The notes under the pieces were generated by a model. That model had not been told where the DNA came from, searched no databases, and worked only from the letters and a program-made list of their open reading frames with translations. 64,000 nucleotides of DNA from Ctena decussata (Eukaryota > Mollusca > Bivalvia > Lucinida > Lucinidae), in the NCBI GenBank assembly GCA_963989385.1, contig OZ022498.1:131501-195500 (forward strand), in the 5' to 3' direction. A program made the position numbers and the translations under genes. Numbering within the stretch: the first letter of the stretch is position 1; each line of letters opens with the position of its first letter. This document shows, in pieces, positions 1 to 11,300 of this stretch.

Positions 1-85
1 AAGTCATTAGAAACGAGAAACGGCAAGTAGTACAGGGACTCTAACATCTTAATCTTATCTCTAATTCTATTTCTATTTCATTCTA

Positions 86-2335
86 TTCTATTCTATCCCA
101 TAACCTTACTAAGTCGTTGGGGCACCACAGATGACCTCAAAACAATCCCTTTCCACCTTGCCCTGTTTTCAGCTGCCCTAGCAAATTTAAAGAGTAAATA
201 CACTTCAGGAACTGACTGAATCAGATTCCAAACCCTATCCCCAACAGCAAAGGGAAATATTGACGAAGACATCCCAACAAACAATAAATTACAAGTGATA
301 AGCCGAGTCAGCAGCTCTTTCCCAAATATGTGGCAACTAAGCTCTCTTTTCTGAACTAAATAATTTAGACCAACAGAAGGGTTAAAATGAAAACACAAGA
401 AGTTAAACAGCACCGAACATAAAACAAAGTCCATCCCTGTCCACTTTTTAATAATGTCTTCCCACCTCTTCTGTCTACCTCTTCTTCTTTTTCCATTAAC
501 TGTGCCCTGTAGAATCGTCTTTGCTAAACCAGAAGACCTTAAGACGTGGCCAAACCACCTTAGTTTCCGTTACTTGACCAGTCTCAGGAGTTCATCATGC
601 TCTCCAATGGCTGCTTGGGTCTTTCTGCGAACCTCCTCATTGGTTATATGGTCCTTGTACGAAATGTAACCTTCGGTAGCATCTCATCTCAAAGGCCTGC
701 GTTCCTTTCTCTAACTCTGCTGTCAAGGTTCACGATTCACAGGCATACAGAAATATGGAAATGACAAGGGAGCGCAAAAGTTTCCCCTTTGATCCAAGAG
801 ATATGTTGTTATCTCTCCAAATTGGTTTCAGCTTGGTAAGAGCTGAATTGGCTTGTGCAATCCTGGAGACCTAATGTTTTGAGTCATCATCTGAGACAAT
901 TTCTCCAAGGTATTTGAAGCTTGTAACGGTACCCAGCTTCTGCCCTCTTACATTGATCTATCTCTGGATGACATCTGCGCTGTTTGGCATCAGTTTGGTC
1001 TTCTCAGCACTAATATCCATCTTATACCTTGTGGAGGTTTGGTCGAGACTTTCAACTAGAGCTTCTAGTTCCTGCTCCTCTTCAGCTATAGCGTCTATGT
1101 CATCGGCAAACTGCAGATTGGTAATGTTTCTGCCGCCTATGCTAATCTTTCCGAGATGTTTTCCAAAGCATCAGACATGATCCATTCCAGAAAAATGTTG
1201 AAGAGGATGGGTGACAGAAGACATCCCTGTCTTACTCAAACTGTTGATCTGAACAATTCTCCTGTGCTGCCATTTATCAGGACTGCTCTTGTAGCCTTGT
1301 CGTATAGCTGTTCAATGGTGCGAACTAGATTTGCACTGATATTGTACTTCCTCAAAGTGGCCCATAAGGATGCATACCATACCCTATCAAAGGCTTTTTT
1401 TTAAAATCAATCAAGACATAGTACAGATTCTGCTGATGTTAGAGATACTTTTCACACAGGATTCTAAGGTTGTTCTGTGGTGCTCCTTCCTGCTCGGAAC
1501 CGTGCCTGTTCCTCAGCGATTATCTCTTTGGCTTGTGGTTGAAGCCTGTTCAAGATGACTTTCAGCATGACTTTGCTTGAATGACTGATATAGCGGATGG
1601 TTCTGTAGTTCTGGCAGAGCTGTATGTTGCCCTTTTTATGGGGAGTGCAATAATCAGCGACTGAGTCCATGGGGTAGGCCAGTCTCTTGTTCTCCAGATC
1701 CTGTTACAGATATCTGTTAAAACATCAATCATGGTCTCCCCGCCAGCTTGAACAAGTTCTGCTGGTATACTATCAACTCCGGCAGACTTCCCCTTCTTTA
1801 GTTCTGCTACTGCAATCTCAACTTCCTCACGAAGGGTCGGTTGTTGATCTTTTTCTGGGGGCTGATTGCAGTCTAGAACCGTATTGCCACCATAAGTCTC
1901 ATGGTTGTATAGTTCTGAGCAATAATCCGTCCATCTGCTGAGTCTCTCTTGTTCCTCTGTAAGGCATTTCCCAGTCCTGTCCTGGATAGTTGTGGATCAG
2001 CGGGTATGCTTCCATGCTGTTGTTTTGTTCAGGGAAGTTTCGATCTCCTCACACTGGCTGGCTATCCAGTCCTCCTTAGTTTTCTTCACTGTGTTCTGAA
2101 TCCTCTTGTTTGCTTCCCTGTATTCTTTTGCTCCTCCTGCTTTATATCGCTTCTTCTTCAAATTTCTCCTCTCATCACAGAGGTCGAGAATCTCTCTGAT
2201 GACCCAGGGCTTTTTCCTCCGACGTTCCTTCCCAAGTATGTCACTGGCTGCATCAGTCACTGCTGTATTGTAGGTGGGTATCATGGTATTTATGTCTATG
2301 TCATCATCCCTCAGACCAATGGGTGGTGCTTATTC
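86..2335 (-). pseudogene. LINE endonuclease/reverse transcriptase remnant, 5' truncated
   Basis: Minus-strand relic of a non-LTR retrotransposon of the type usually annotated 'endonuclease-reverse transcriptase' in marine invertebrates. In reading order it shows the endonuclease-RT linker (2284-1997, ending in ...SLNKTTAWKHTR), an RT core segment (1670-1464, with NYRTIRYISHSSKVML and EEQARFRAGRSTTEQ), the catalytic F-A-D-D-I-D motif near 1130-1086, and the C-terminal R-W-F-G-H-V...SGLAKTILQGT segment near 560-500. Frames are broken by many indels and stops, so it is dead. The 3' end is a (TAGAA)n-like tail near 86-110. A separate short element (186-424) has split its C-terminal region. The same family recurs as a 3' fragment at 47.7-48.0 kb. 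Family identity is confident; the exact clade is not. Confidence 0.85.
186..424. mobile_element. Short non-autonomous insertion inside the LINE (copy 1)
   Basis: The LINE 3' region continues on both sides of this segment, as seen by comparison with the uninterrupted copy at 47.7-48.0 kb, so about 240 bp has been inserted. A CAAA lies at both edges (182-185 and 425-428), consistent with a 4-bp target duplication. No terminal inverted repeats are obvious. A near-identical copy interrupts a different LINE at about 57,970-58,276. This copy lacks a roughly 90-bp internal block found there; the block is bounded by CCTTCT direct repeats, so it was probably lost by recombination between them. Blocks such as GCAGCTCTTTCCCAAA also occur at 45.8 kb in a Penelope-associated region. 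Confidence 0.65.
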
Positions 2336-4049
2336 CCCACCTATTGTTGTTTGAAAAGTGCATGCCACTTCTAGGTCCCTGTAAATAAGCCCATTTGTAA
2401 CCACATTCTATCTTCGGCCTATAAATATACACGTGTAAATCCATTTTAACACTGACATTTTTACGCAGTGTTCTCTACATCATCGTTGAACTACTTCTAA
2501 ATAAGTGACAAATTAAAATGCAAATGTTAAAGGGGAGAGAGAGAGAGAGGGGGGGGGAGGAGAGAGCCCTCTGGGATTATACCGGCAAGATTTCATGCTA
2601 ACAAAAATTAAAGAGACTCTTCATTTAACAACATGAAAGGTGATGGAAAATAATACTGCATAGGTTAGATAATTGGCTTATGACTTTAATAATTGAGAAT
2701 AAGGTAAGGAAACAATATAAGGTAAAGTACAATGCAATTACTGTTTCAGCTCTAGACTGAACGGGATGTATCATAAATTTTGGCCCATAGATAAGTATAA
2801 CAATAATTGTGCACCAGCACTAACAGATTCAAAATTATAAGATGATCTTCATGAAAACAATTCTGCGCCACTGAAATGTATTTAAGTAATACATAATGTT
2901 TAATATACGTTACCATTGTGAAAAGTATGGCAAACACCAGTCTCTAAGTTGCTTCTTGTAATAGTTATTGACGCTCAAAACTGTAGCAATTGTTCTGAAT
3001 TTTTGTTTATAATAACAGCAGACAGGTGTTAAAATAAAACTTTAAAATGTTTTGAACTAATATAGCGACAGATCATACGCTAACGAAGTATATGTGAATT
3101 AATAAATAAATAACTTTCTCTTTATAATTAAGTCAGTACTTTTGACAAACGAAAAACTGTTTAGACTGGAAAGAAAAAGATAGAGAATGATCAGGAATCA
3201 ATACAATGAAATCCTACATCCTGCCCTTAAAAACCAAGAGAGAAAGAAGCATACACACCAGGCTAAAGTATAGTCGACAATCTAACTTTATACTGTCTAC
3301 GCCAAGGCGCGTAGATACGTATTAATGACGCTGTTTTATCATACCTGTAATAAGAGAAAGCTCTAAGCACTATTTATTTGGGTTTAGAAATGAATAATAT
3401 TTTTATACATCTATATAACTAAACATTTTTAATATTCGAAATATTGTTGTAAGCACATGTAACGTATATTGCTAAAATTTATATCTATTATTACTTGAGC
3501 GATTACTCTTTTTTAATATTCTGTATTGTACTCATGACGGTTATCAAACATACATATTTGAGGTGGTTTTCTTATCAAACTCACATATTTTAAGTGGTTT
3601 TCTCTTCAAAATTTGCCGAAAATGGGTAATTAGGACATTATTAAGGTTTTCTTTTGGTAACGTAATGTATTTGTGTCAGAACACCCTCATTTTTTCCTCT
3701 AAGTAATCATATTTAAAAAGCAAATGTTAATTGTTTTAGTTGCACAGTAATAAGAATTCATAAAATATAAAAATAAAATGTTTAATTATGATGCAAGCCT
3801 TTTTATGCAGTTTCTAGACGACAGTGGTGGTTTAAAAACCTTTCTGTTTGAACGGCAGGGCACAGAGTTATCTCTCCATTTTTAAATGAAGACACTACTT
3901 GCGAAAGCGACAACACCTTGGAGGTTAAAGCAGAGACGATAAGCTTTCAAAGGATACCAAATTTGTTCCTTTGAACGATGGGCCATTTTTTTTCACTTTC
4001 TATACGCCTTTTTGCGTTTCAAATCCACGACTACCAGACCAATTATTTA
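2336..4049. other. AT-rich spacer with simple repeats and a Penelope-tail similarity
   Basis: I see no gene here. A GA dinucleotide run followed by a G run lies at about 2,531-2,570. The stretch 3,175-3,260 (GATCAGGAAT, ATACAATGAAATCC, CCAAGAGAGAAAG) resembles 45,690-45,780 downstream of the Penelope-like relic, so it is probably a small piece of the same family. The remainder is AT-rich and not recognisable. Confidence 0.5.
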
Positions 4050-4505
4050 AATTAAATACTGATTTAATGTAACCTTATTCAATTTAATGTATATCTGGTA
4101 AAATTTCTAAATTATTCTAAAACAAAGACTGACTTATCATAGCGACATGAATCTTAGCGGAATTTGGCTTCCATTCTTTTGAGTTGTTTTTGCTTTTAGC
4201 GGGTTCTTGCTGCATCGGACATCTCTTTGCTGGTGCCTTTGTCTGTCGCCTTTCTCGAGACACTGGGGTTATGGTGGCTCGACGGGGGACGCCTGCGCTG
4301 GCGAATTAATACGTAGGCGTCTCTTACCTGGTGTCTGCAGCTAATGGGTCCCGCGGAATGTGACAGTAAGTATGGCTCGGAGAGAGATGCTCGTTGCCAG
4401 CCGAGAACTGCCCATCATCTCTTTTCTTTCAAACTTTTGGGGTTTAGCGACTCTGAAGAGGTTCAATACAGAAGCGCGAGTCTGTCGCACTTAATTTAAT
4501 ATGAA
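4050..4505. repeat. Unclassified dispersed repeat, copy 1 of 3
   Basis: About 450 bp that recurs at 33,905-34,360 (full length) and 33,512-33,790 (partial). Shared landmarks include GGGTTCTTGCTGCATC, CGACGGGGGACGCCTGCGCT, CGTAGGCGTCTCTTACCTG and AACTTTTGGGG. On the minus strand the copies share a basic reading (S-R-K-A-T-D-K-G-x-x-K-E-M-F-D-A-A-R) and a CAG|GTAAGAGAC splice-donor-like site. Stops and indels differ between copies. I do not recognise the family. Confidence 0.6.
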
Positions 4506-5342
4506 CACGTTTGTATTACAGACCAATTACATGTGACTTTAAAAACGCGTCCGAGTCATCACAGATTTTATTTTATGTTCTTTTCATCTTGTGAAATCTT
4601 CATAAGGGAATATAAGTAAAACTAAATCAGTTGTATTACCAGTTTAAGAAAACAGTAAACTACAGTGCTGACATGTTTTAGTCGATGTTTCTGCATAACT
4701 CATTTGCAACTTCGCCCCCACCATAGTTCGGAAAACAAATTTAGCATGACTTTCTGTTACAAAAACGAAAACAAAAATTGATAAAATTAGCAGATTGGTT
4801 GGCAATCATCCCAGGTATTGTGAGACATCGCTTTGATACAATCACGGTACTAGAATTGAGCAACTGATATCATATCGAACACATTCCGAAGTCGAAAAAT
4901 ATGACGTTTTATGAAAAAAAAAAAACCGATGCTTTCGGTACACTTCTTAAATGGACTTTCGATACATGTTTGAAGTGGAGGTTCATATCGTTTTACAGTT
5001 TGCTTTAAATATATGATTAAGAATCAGTTGGACAACTAGATGCCAAAATTAAAATATTAAACTGAAAAAAAATACCACGTCAACACAATTTTTTACCACC
5101 AAGGGCTTGATTCTCACTCTACAGAATCATCAGTGACATTTAGTGGCAAAAACTTCACACTTTCGATCCTAACCTGTAAATATACTGGTAAAGAAAGTTT
5201 TGAGACTCGACTGCATGATATTAAAACACTAGTAAACGAAGATGAAACTGTCATAAAATAAATTTTCCTCGTCTTAATTAAAAGAATTCCTCCATCGCCT
5301 CCATTTTCAGATTATCTGTTTTGAGGCGACATCATAAAAATA
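4506..5342. other. 3' flank of the VLIG gene
   Basis: AT-rich sequence directly downstream of the VLIG stop codon (minus strand). It should contain the 3' UTR. No AATAAA on the minus strand is seen in the first 500 bp after the stop. The nearest candidate is the complement of TTTATT near 4,568, about 770 bp downstream, so the polyadenylation site is uncertain. Confidence 0.4.
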
Positions 5343-8300
5343 TCACGATACTTCACGCACGGATGTCAATGCGATTTCTTTCGTTATATTATCCCAGTTT
5401 GCTGGAATATCGGGCAGCTCCTTACCGTAACGTCTTGCCAGCTGATTCTTATACGTGTTCATGAACCACATCCAGTATCTAGACAAATCCATATTGACGC
5501 TTGGGGCGATATCCCAATCAGGAATAAATGTTTTGTACTCCGCATACTTGTGTCGAACGCCATTGCCGACCTTCTCTGCCGTACACGCATTCGATTTATG
5601 GCATGCCCACCTACAGGTCGCGCAATAAAAGTATCTGTCTTTATGCTGGACGTCATAATTGCATGACTCTACAATCAGTTTGTTTGAAACTTCCCAGGAA
5701 GTCCCAGATATTCCTTTTGGACGATGTTGAATACAAGAATGACTCACTTCATTGAGGTGGTCTTTGTTTTGTGAACACGGTTCCCTACAAAATGGACACT
5801 GTGCTTTACACCCCCAAAGTTTATTCATAACCTTTTCAGTCGGAGTGGTATCTGGCCACACAATAGTTTCCAGTTCATCTTTCTCAAATAATTCCGTGAT
5901 GCTTTTTGTCAAGTCGTCAATTTTTGCCAGCAAACGATTTTGGAAGTGTACTATGTCGGCAATATTGTAGTCAGAAATGTTTTGTAACAAGTCGGGTGGT
6001 ATTCCAATTTCTGATTTCATATGTTCAGCCAAAGTATTAACCCAGCGCTCTATTTTGTTGCCATGGCTATCTTTTACTGACTTTGTTGCTTCGCTGATAC
6101 CCGTTTTCATCCGACTCATCATAGGACTAAGTACCCCTGATACCAGTGCCATATACTGGGAGATGTTTCCTCTTGTGCTCGCAAACATTTTCCTGATGAT
6201 GTAGTCCTTTATCCACTTTGACGTGAACTTGTACGAATCACTGATATACAGAATATAAGATTTAAAATTTCCTTTATTGGCCAAGGAATCCAGCATAGCC
6301 AACATCAGATGGTACTTACTGTTGTTAAAATCCTGAACTATTTTATCAGTTACCTTTCTAGACATGCTTTGCATAACCTTGTCAATTATCTTTCCCTTCA
6401 TTTGGTCACAAAAGAAATCCGCGGCCACTACCTCTGCAGCCTCATGCTTAAACGTGTTCAGAAACAGATTATACGCTGTCTGTTTGTATGCCTTTAATTT
6501 GGCTGTCTGTCCATATCTTTCTTCATACCTCGACTTCATCACGTCAAACTTTGTAATGGCATGACGACAAATATGAAGGATAATTTTAACAATGAATGGA
6601 GGTTTCAAATTGAAGTCGTGGTCCTTCCTGTTTTCTTCTTCGCAAGCGTCAGCAACCAATTGCACCAGTTGTTTCACATGCTGATCTCTAAATTTGCATT
6701 TTTTATGCAAGAAATTGTCAAAGAAGTCGTCCGCTTTCCGGAAGACATTGTCTGTATATGAAAGTGCTAACAATTTCACTGTTACGTCATCGATTTTGCA
6801 CAAGCGCTTCATCCCTCCCACAAATTTACCGACATAACTTTTCTTGCTTAAATCTGCTGATATGTCAATATCACCAACATCCCAACTTCCTTCTAGTTTA
6901 TCTATTTGTTTTATTGGTTCTTTAAGATAATTATAGCCTTCCCTTGCACCGTCCAAGTTTTCGAATATTAGCTTGTGGTATTTTTCCAGGCTTTGTTCAA
7001 AAAGTACTTTCTGGATTTTTACACTGACAGGTTCTTTATCTGGTGGGACTCTCCCAATTAATTCCGCTGTCCATTCGATCCACATTTCCTCAAACTTCTC
7101 ATTCAGATATTCCGACGATGGCTGTTCACCTTGAAGCATTTCTGCCAATTCCCTTGTCCTCTTGTTTATTTCCTTTTCGTGCGTCATGTCGTGTTTCTTT
7201 GACAAAATAGCTAGTTTTTGTTCATCTACTTTGCGTGTCAAGTCTTTTTTAATTTCTTCTAGCAGACTTTTTGCCATCTCTGTAAATTTCAGTAGTCTTC
7301 TGGTCTTCCATTGTATTACTAATTCCTTAGACTCGCTATTGTCAAAGAAATTCTCTAGTTCTTCACAAATATTGCTTTCAACAGTAGTCATGTCGATAGT
7401 TAGCTTTCTGACTAACTGTGTATAACATGCTTCAAGGTTTTCAACACTATCACACCTTTCAATTGCATTGCATCCATCTTTTTCAAACCACGTCATAATT
7501 GCCTCTTCGTACTTTCCAGTAATTTCTTGGTATTTAATATCCATGTTTTTATAAGCTTTGATCTCTAAGCTGTTTCGGAAGCTGAACACGAAGTTGTCGG
7601 TCATAATACCTTTCCATAGGTCTTCAATTCGAACGGCAAGTGCAGATATGGTAATAAAACCTTTCTTTTCCAAGGCCATCTCCTGCAATCTCTTCTTCAC
7701 TTCTTCTGCCTTTTCACTGTATCCCACATTGCATGGTGCCATTGGTGGATCACCTGACCACAGATCTGGAAAGTATAACACATCCTTTTCTCCTCGAAAA
7801 TTTATGACCTGGTTGAAGATGTGAATATCTGCAATATTCTCTTCTTCCGCAGCATTTTGTGTCATTTCGTCTAATGCTTCCTGAAGTTGCTTCAAGCCCT
7901 GCAACATCTTTTCACCGGCGTTTATTGCCCCAACATTTTGATGGACAAACATACATTTCCGCTGAAGTTCTATTCTTTTGTTGGCAAGCGTCATGCGCAA
8001 AAATGCATGAACAGCTATCTGAAGTACATCCTTCACTTCCGCTGTGTTTTCCCCTTTGATATTTATCAATGTTACATCACCTATTCCAATCACAAAAGTT
8101 GCAAGCTCGTTGTCGTGATCTAACTGCGACTGGCCGAGTTCGGGAGCCCGCAGCCCTTCGGTATCAACAACAAGAAAGTAGTCGTATGGGAGGTCTTTGT
8201 CTTCTACGGATACGAGCTGTGCAAAAACACCTCTTGTACATCGTCCAGCACTAACTGAGAATTGTAAACCAAATACGGCATTCAATAACGTGGATTTTCC

Positions 8301-11300
8301 AGAGCTTTGAATGCCTAAAACAGATACGACAAACTTTTTTTTGTCTCCAAAAAAATCTGCTAAATGTTTTAGAATGGCTTTGACCCACGTCAAGGGTATA
8401 TTTGCTGCGTCCCCGTCCATAATCTCAAGTGCATGGCCTTTGATCAGTAGTCTCGCTGCAATTTCTGGCAGCATTGAAATATTCTTAAATGTTTGAGCAT
8501 CTACTTTTTCTGGCTTCTGCATCACGCATTCGTAGATCTGGCCAAGTTCACGAATAAAGTGCTCAAATCCAAACGAGGCTTCAGCCAGTTGTACTTCCGC
8601 AAAACATGCATAATCTTGTAGTTTCTTCATGATGTTGCCGTCTTCATAATTGTCTTTTGCCTTTCGCACTTCTACCCAAGCACTGTGGAATTCTTTGATA
8701 AGGTAAGGCAATATATTGCATGAGTTTTCATTCAGAAATATTTTCAACCACATAACAAAATACAGACGACTTTCTTCATCGTTTGTCGTTAAGTTTTTAA
8801 TTACTTCTTTGACAGGTGGGGTCAGTTGACAGCATAAGCGTATTTGCTCCTCGCGGATCTCATCCATTGTCAACTGTATTTTACTGACTCCGTATAATGT
8901 ATTTTGTCCCCTGGTCTTGTTCTGTGTTTTATTCAGTGTGCTCCACTTTCGCCACAACTTCCCTTGAAGTGGGAGAAATTGTTCCTTTGATTGTACAACA
9001 GGCAGTTTTCCGAGCTTTATATAGTCGTCTTCATTTTCTCGCAGAGAGCATAGATTTCTATATACCCCCTTCGCCATAGACTTTCCTGAGGTGCAGGTTT
9101 CCGTTTCTTCATCAAGCAAGACAAAGTTCTGAATCGACAAATCATAACCACAATCACCTAAAGACCTTGTTTTATTACATACGTCTTGCTTCTTGATCAA
9201 TGTAGCAATTGCTTTTCTAACATCCATTTTCACTGTTGCTGAAGACTTTTGCTTTAATCCTTCCTTTAAAATGTTAAACGTTTGCAAAACTTTAATCTCA
9301 GTTCCAATTTTGTCAAGAAATTCTGTTCTGCTTCTTTTAACCGTCTCGCTGTTAGCGGCCTCAGATTGCTTTGTAAGTAATATTACCGTTTTGGTGGGAC
9401 TTCGGTTGAGCTGTTGGATTACTTTAATCGTATTTTGATTGGCGAGGTCAGTTATATCGACGACGACAAAAACAGTAAATGCCATGTTTGACAAAATGGC
9501 AAGCGCTTCCATGTGGCTGGCCGCATTACCTCTCAAGTTCAGGAATGTTACCACTTCTGAAAATATGTCAGACTCCTTCCCTGACGGTAAAAACCAGGCT
9601 GCCTCTATAAGTCCTCTGGTCTCCATCGTTTTTATGTCTCCTGGCAACAAATCTTGACAGCAAAACGTTGCATGGGAGTTTTCACTCAGAACTTCATTCA
9701 ACAGTTTAGATTTTGAAAATTTCGGTGACTGGACACGGACGAAACCGACGATTTTCGTCGGATGTGTTGCTGCGCATACAACTGATGCTGACTGGTTCGA
9801 TGTTTTGCACTCCATAAACAGCGATCGAAGGGGCAATAAGGAGAAGGAATGCTTGTTGTACCCAAGAATGCTGAAAACAAGTGGCACAGCCTGTTTACAC
9901 ATTAGCAGTTTTTGGAATATCAAGCGCTTTAAATCATGATCGCAACATATAAATGCAGCTAAGAAAACATCTAGAGGGTGCAAAATATCTTTGGATTTTG
10001 CTTCTTCATCTGATTCTTTGTCACTGAAGTTTTCAAAAGGGTCTTCATCCGTGTAGAAGTCCGATGTACTTGCATCTTGGGTTTTCATCTGCACTTCGGG
10101 TATAATTTTATCTCTCCATCTTTGGTCATTTGCCATAATTTTTCTCAACACAAGCCATGGAAGTTGCTCTTGGGTAATCAAAGTGTTTTGTTCTTTAGTC
10201 AGAGCTATTACTTGCTGAACAGATATCTTTGATGGAAAATGGTTAATTAAAGACAGTCGACGTGCTATATCTTCTTCATCGAACCCATGGCGATCTTGTC
10301 TCTCCACTTGACCGTCAGTTGTAGAACTGATAACCAATTCATCGCTCAGAGTGTCTAAATCTGTAATGTGGATCACTGAAACAGCGCTGCCGGCTCCTGT
10401 CATCAGTTTTTTGACTGCATCAGATAGTGCTACAGAGTTAAACCGAGGCTGGCGCTTTGAAGCGCAGTAAACTAAGTTTACTTTTTTTTTCAGGAAAGTT
10501 TCTATCGGTGCGACAATTCTACTAAGGTGCTCGCTTGTGGTTTCGTTATATGTTTCAGCCATGCATTCTATTGCTAAACACAACAAATACGCATGCACCT
10601 GCATTTCACCAACTTTTTCGTATTTTTTGAAATCTTTAAATTTCGCAATACTTCTCTCTGTGAATCTGTTCAGTTTTTCTGAAGTTACAACAACCTCAAA
10701 AGTCCTGCGTTCTAAGTCGTATGACAACATTTGCAGCAGAGACGCCATTAATACATACTCCAGCTTGTTTTTTCTCTCAAGGTTTCTAAGTAATTTGTCC
10801 ACACCAAGAGAAGTATCTTTTGTAATACGCCAGTGGAGTAAGCCAAGTTCTTCTCGATCGGAAGGCAACACCCGCGCCTCATCCTTCTGGACATCTGGCA
10901 GAAACTTTTCTCGAACAACTATCAGAAAGTCATTTACACAATCGAAATTGTTTTCAGTTAAAATGCACGTGGGACTTTCATGCGGTTTTTCAGAGTGTAG
11001 CCAGTCCCAAATTTTCGACATTCCCGGAAAATCAGTGGCGTCCACGTTTTGGATCAACTGCTTGATGTACAACTTGATAAAACAAATATCCTCATCTTCC
11101 TGTGTGTATTCTGTTGCCTTCAGAATAAAATCTGAAATACCTTTATTTTGTTTCAAGATAGTTATCCAAGGCTGTACATTTCCTACTTCCCGTTCGCATT
11201 TGCGCCTCTCTGTTATTATTTGCTGCAGTGCATCTTTGTATTTCAATTTTGATGACTTTTGTTCGGCTTTTTGTATGATTTCTTCCACATTGGACAGCAT

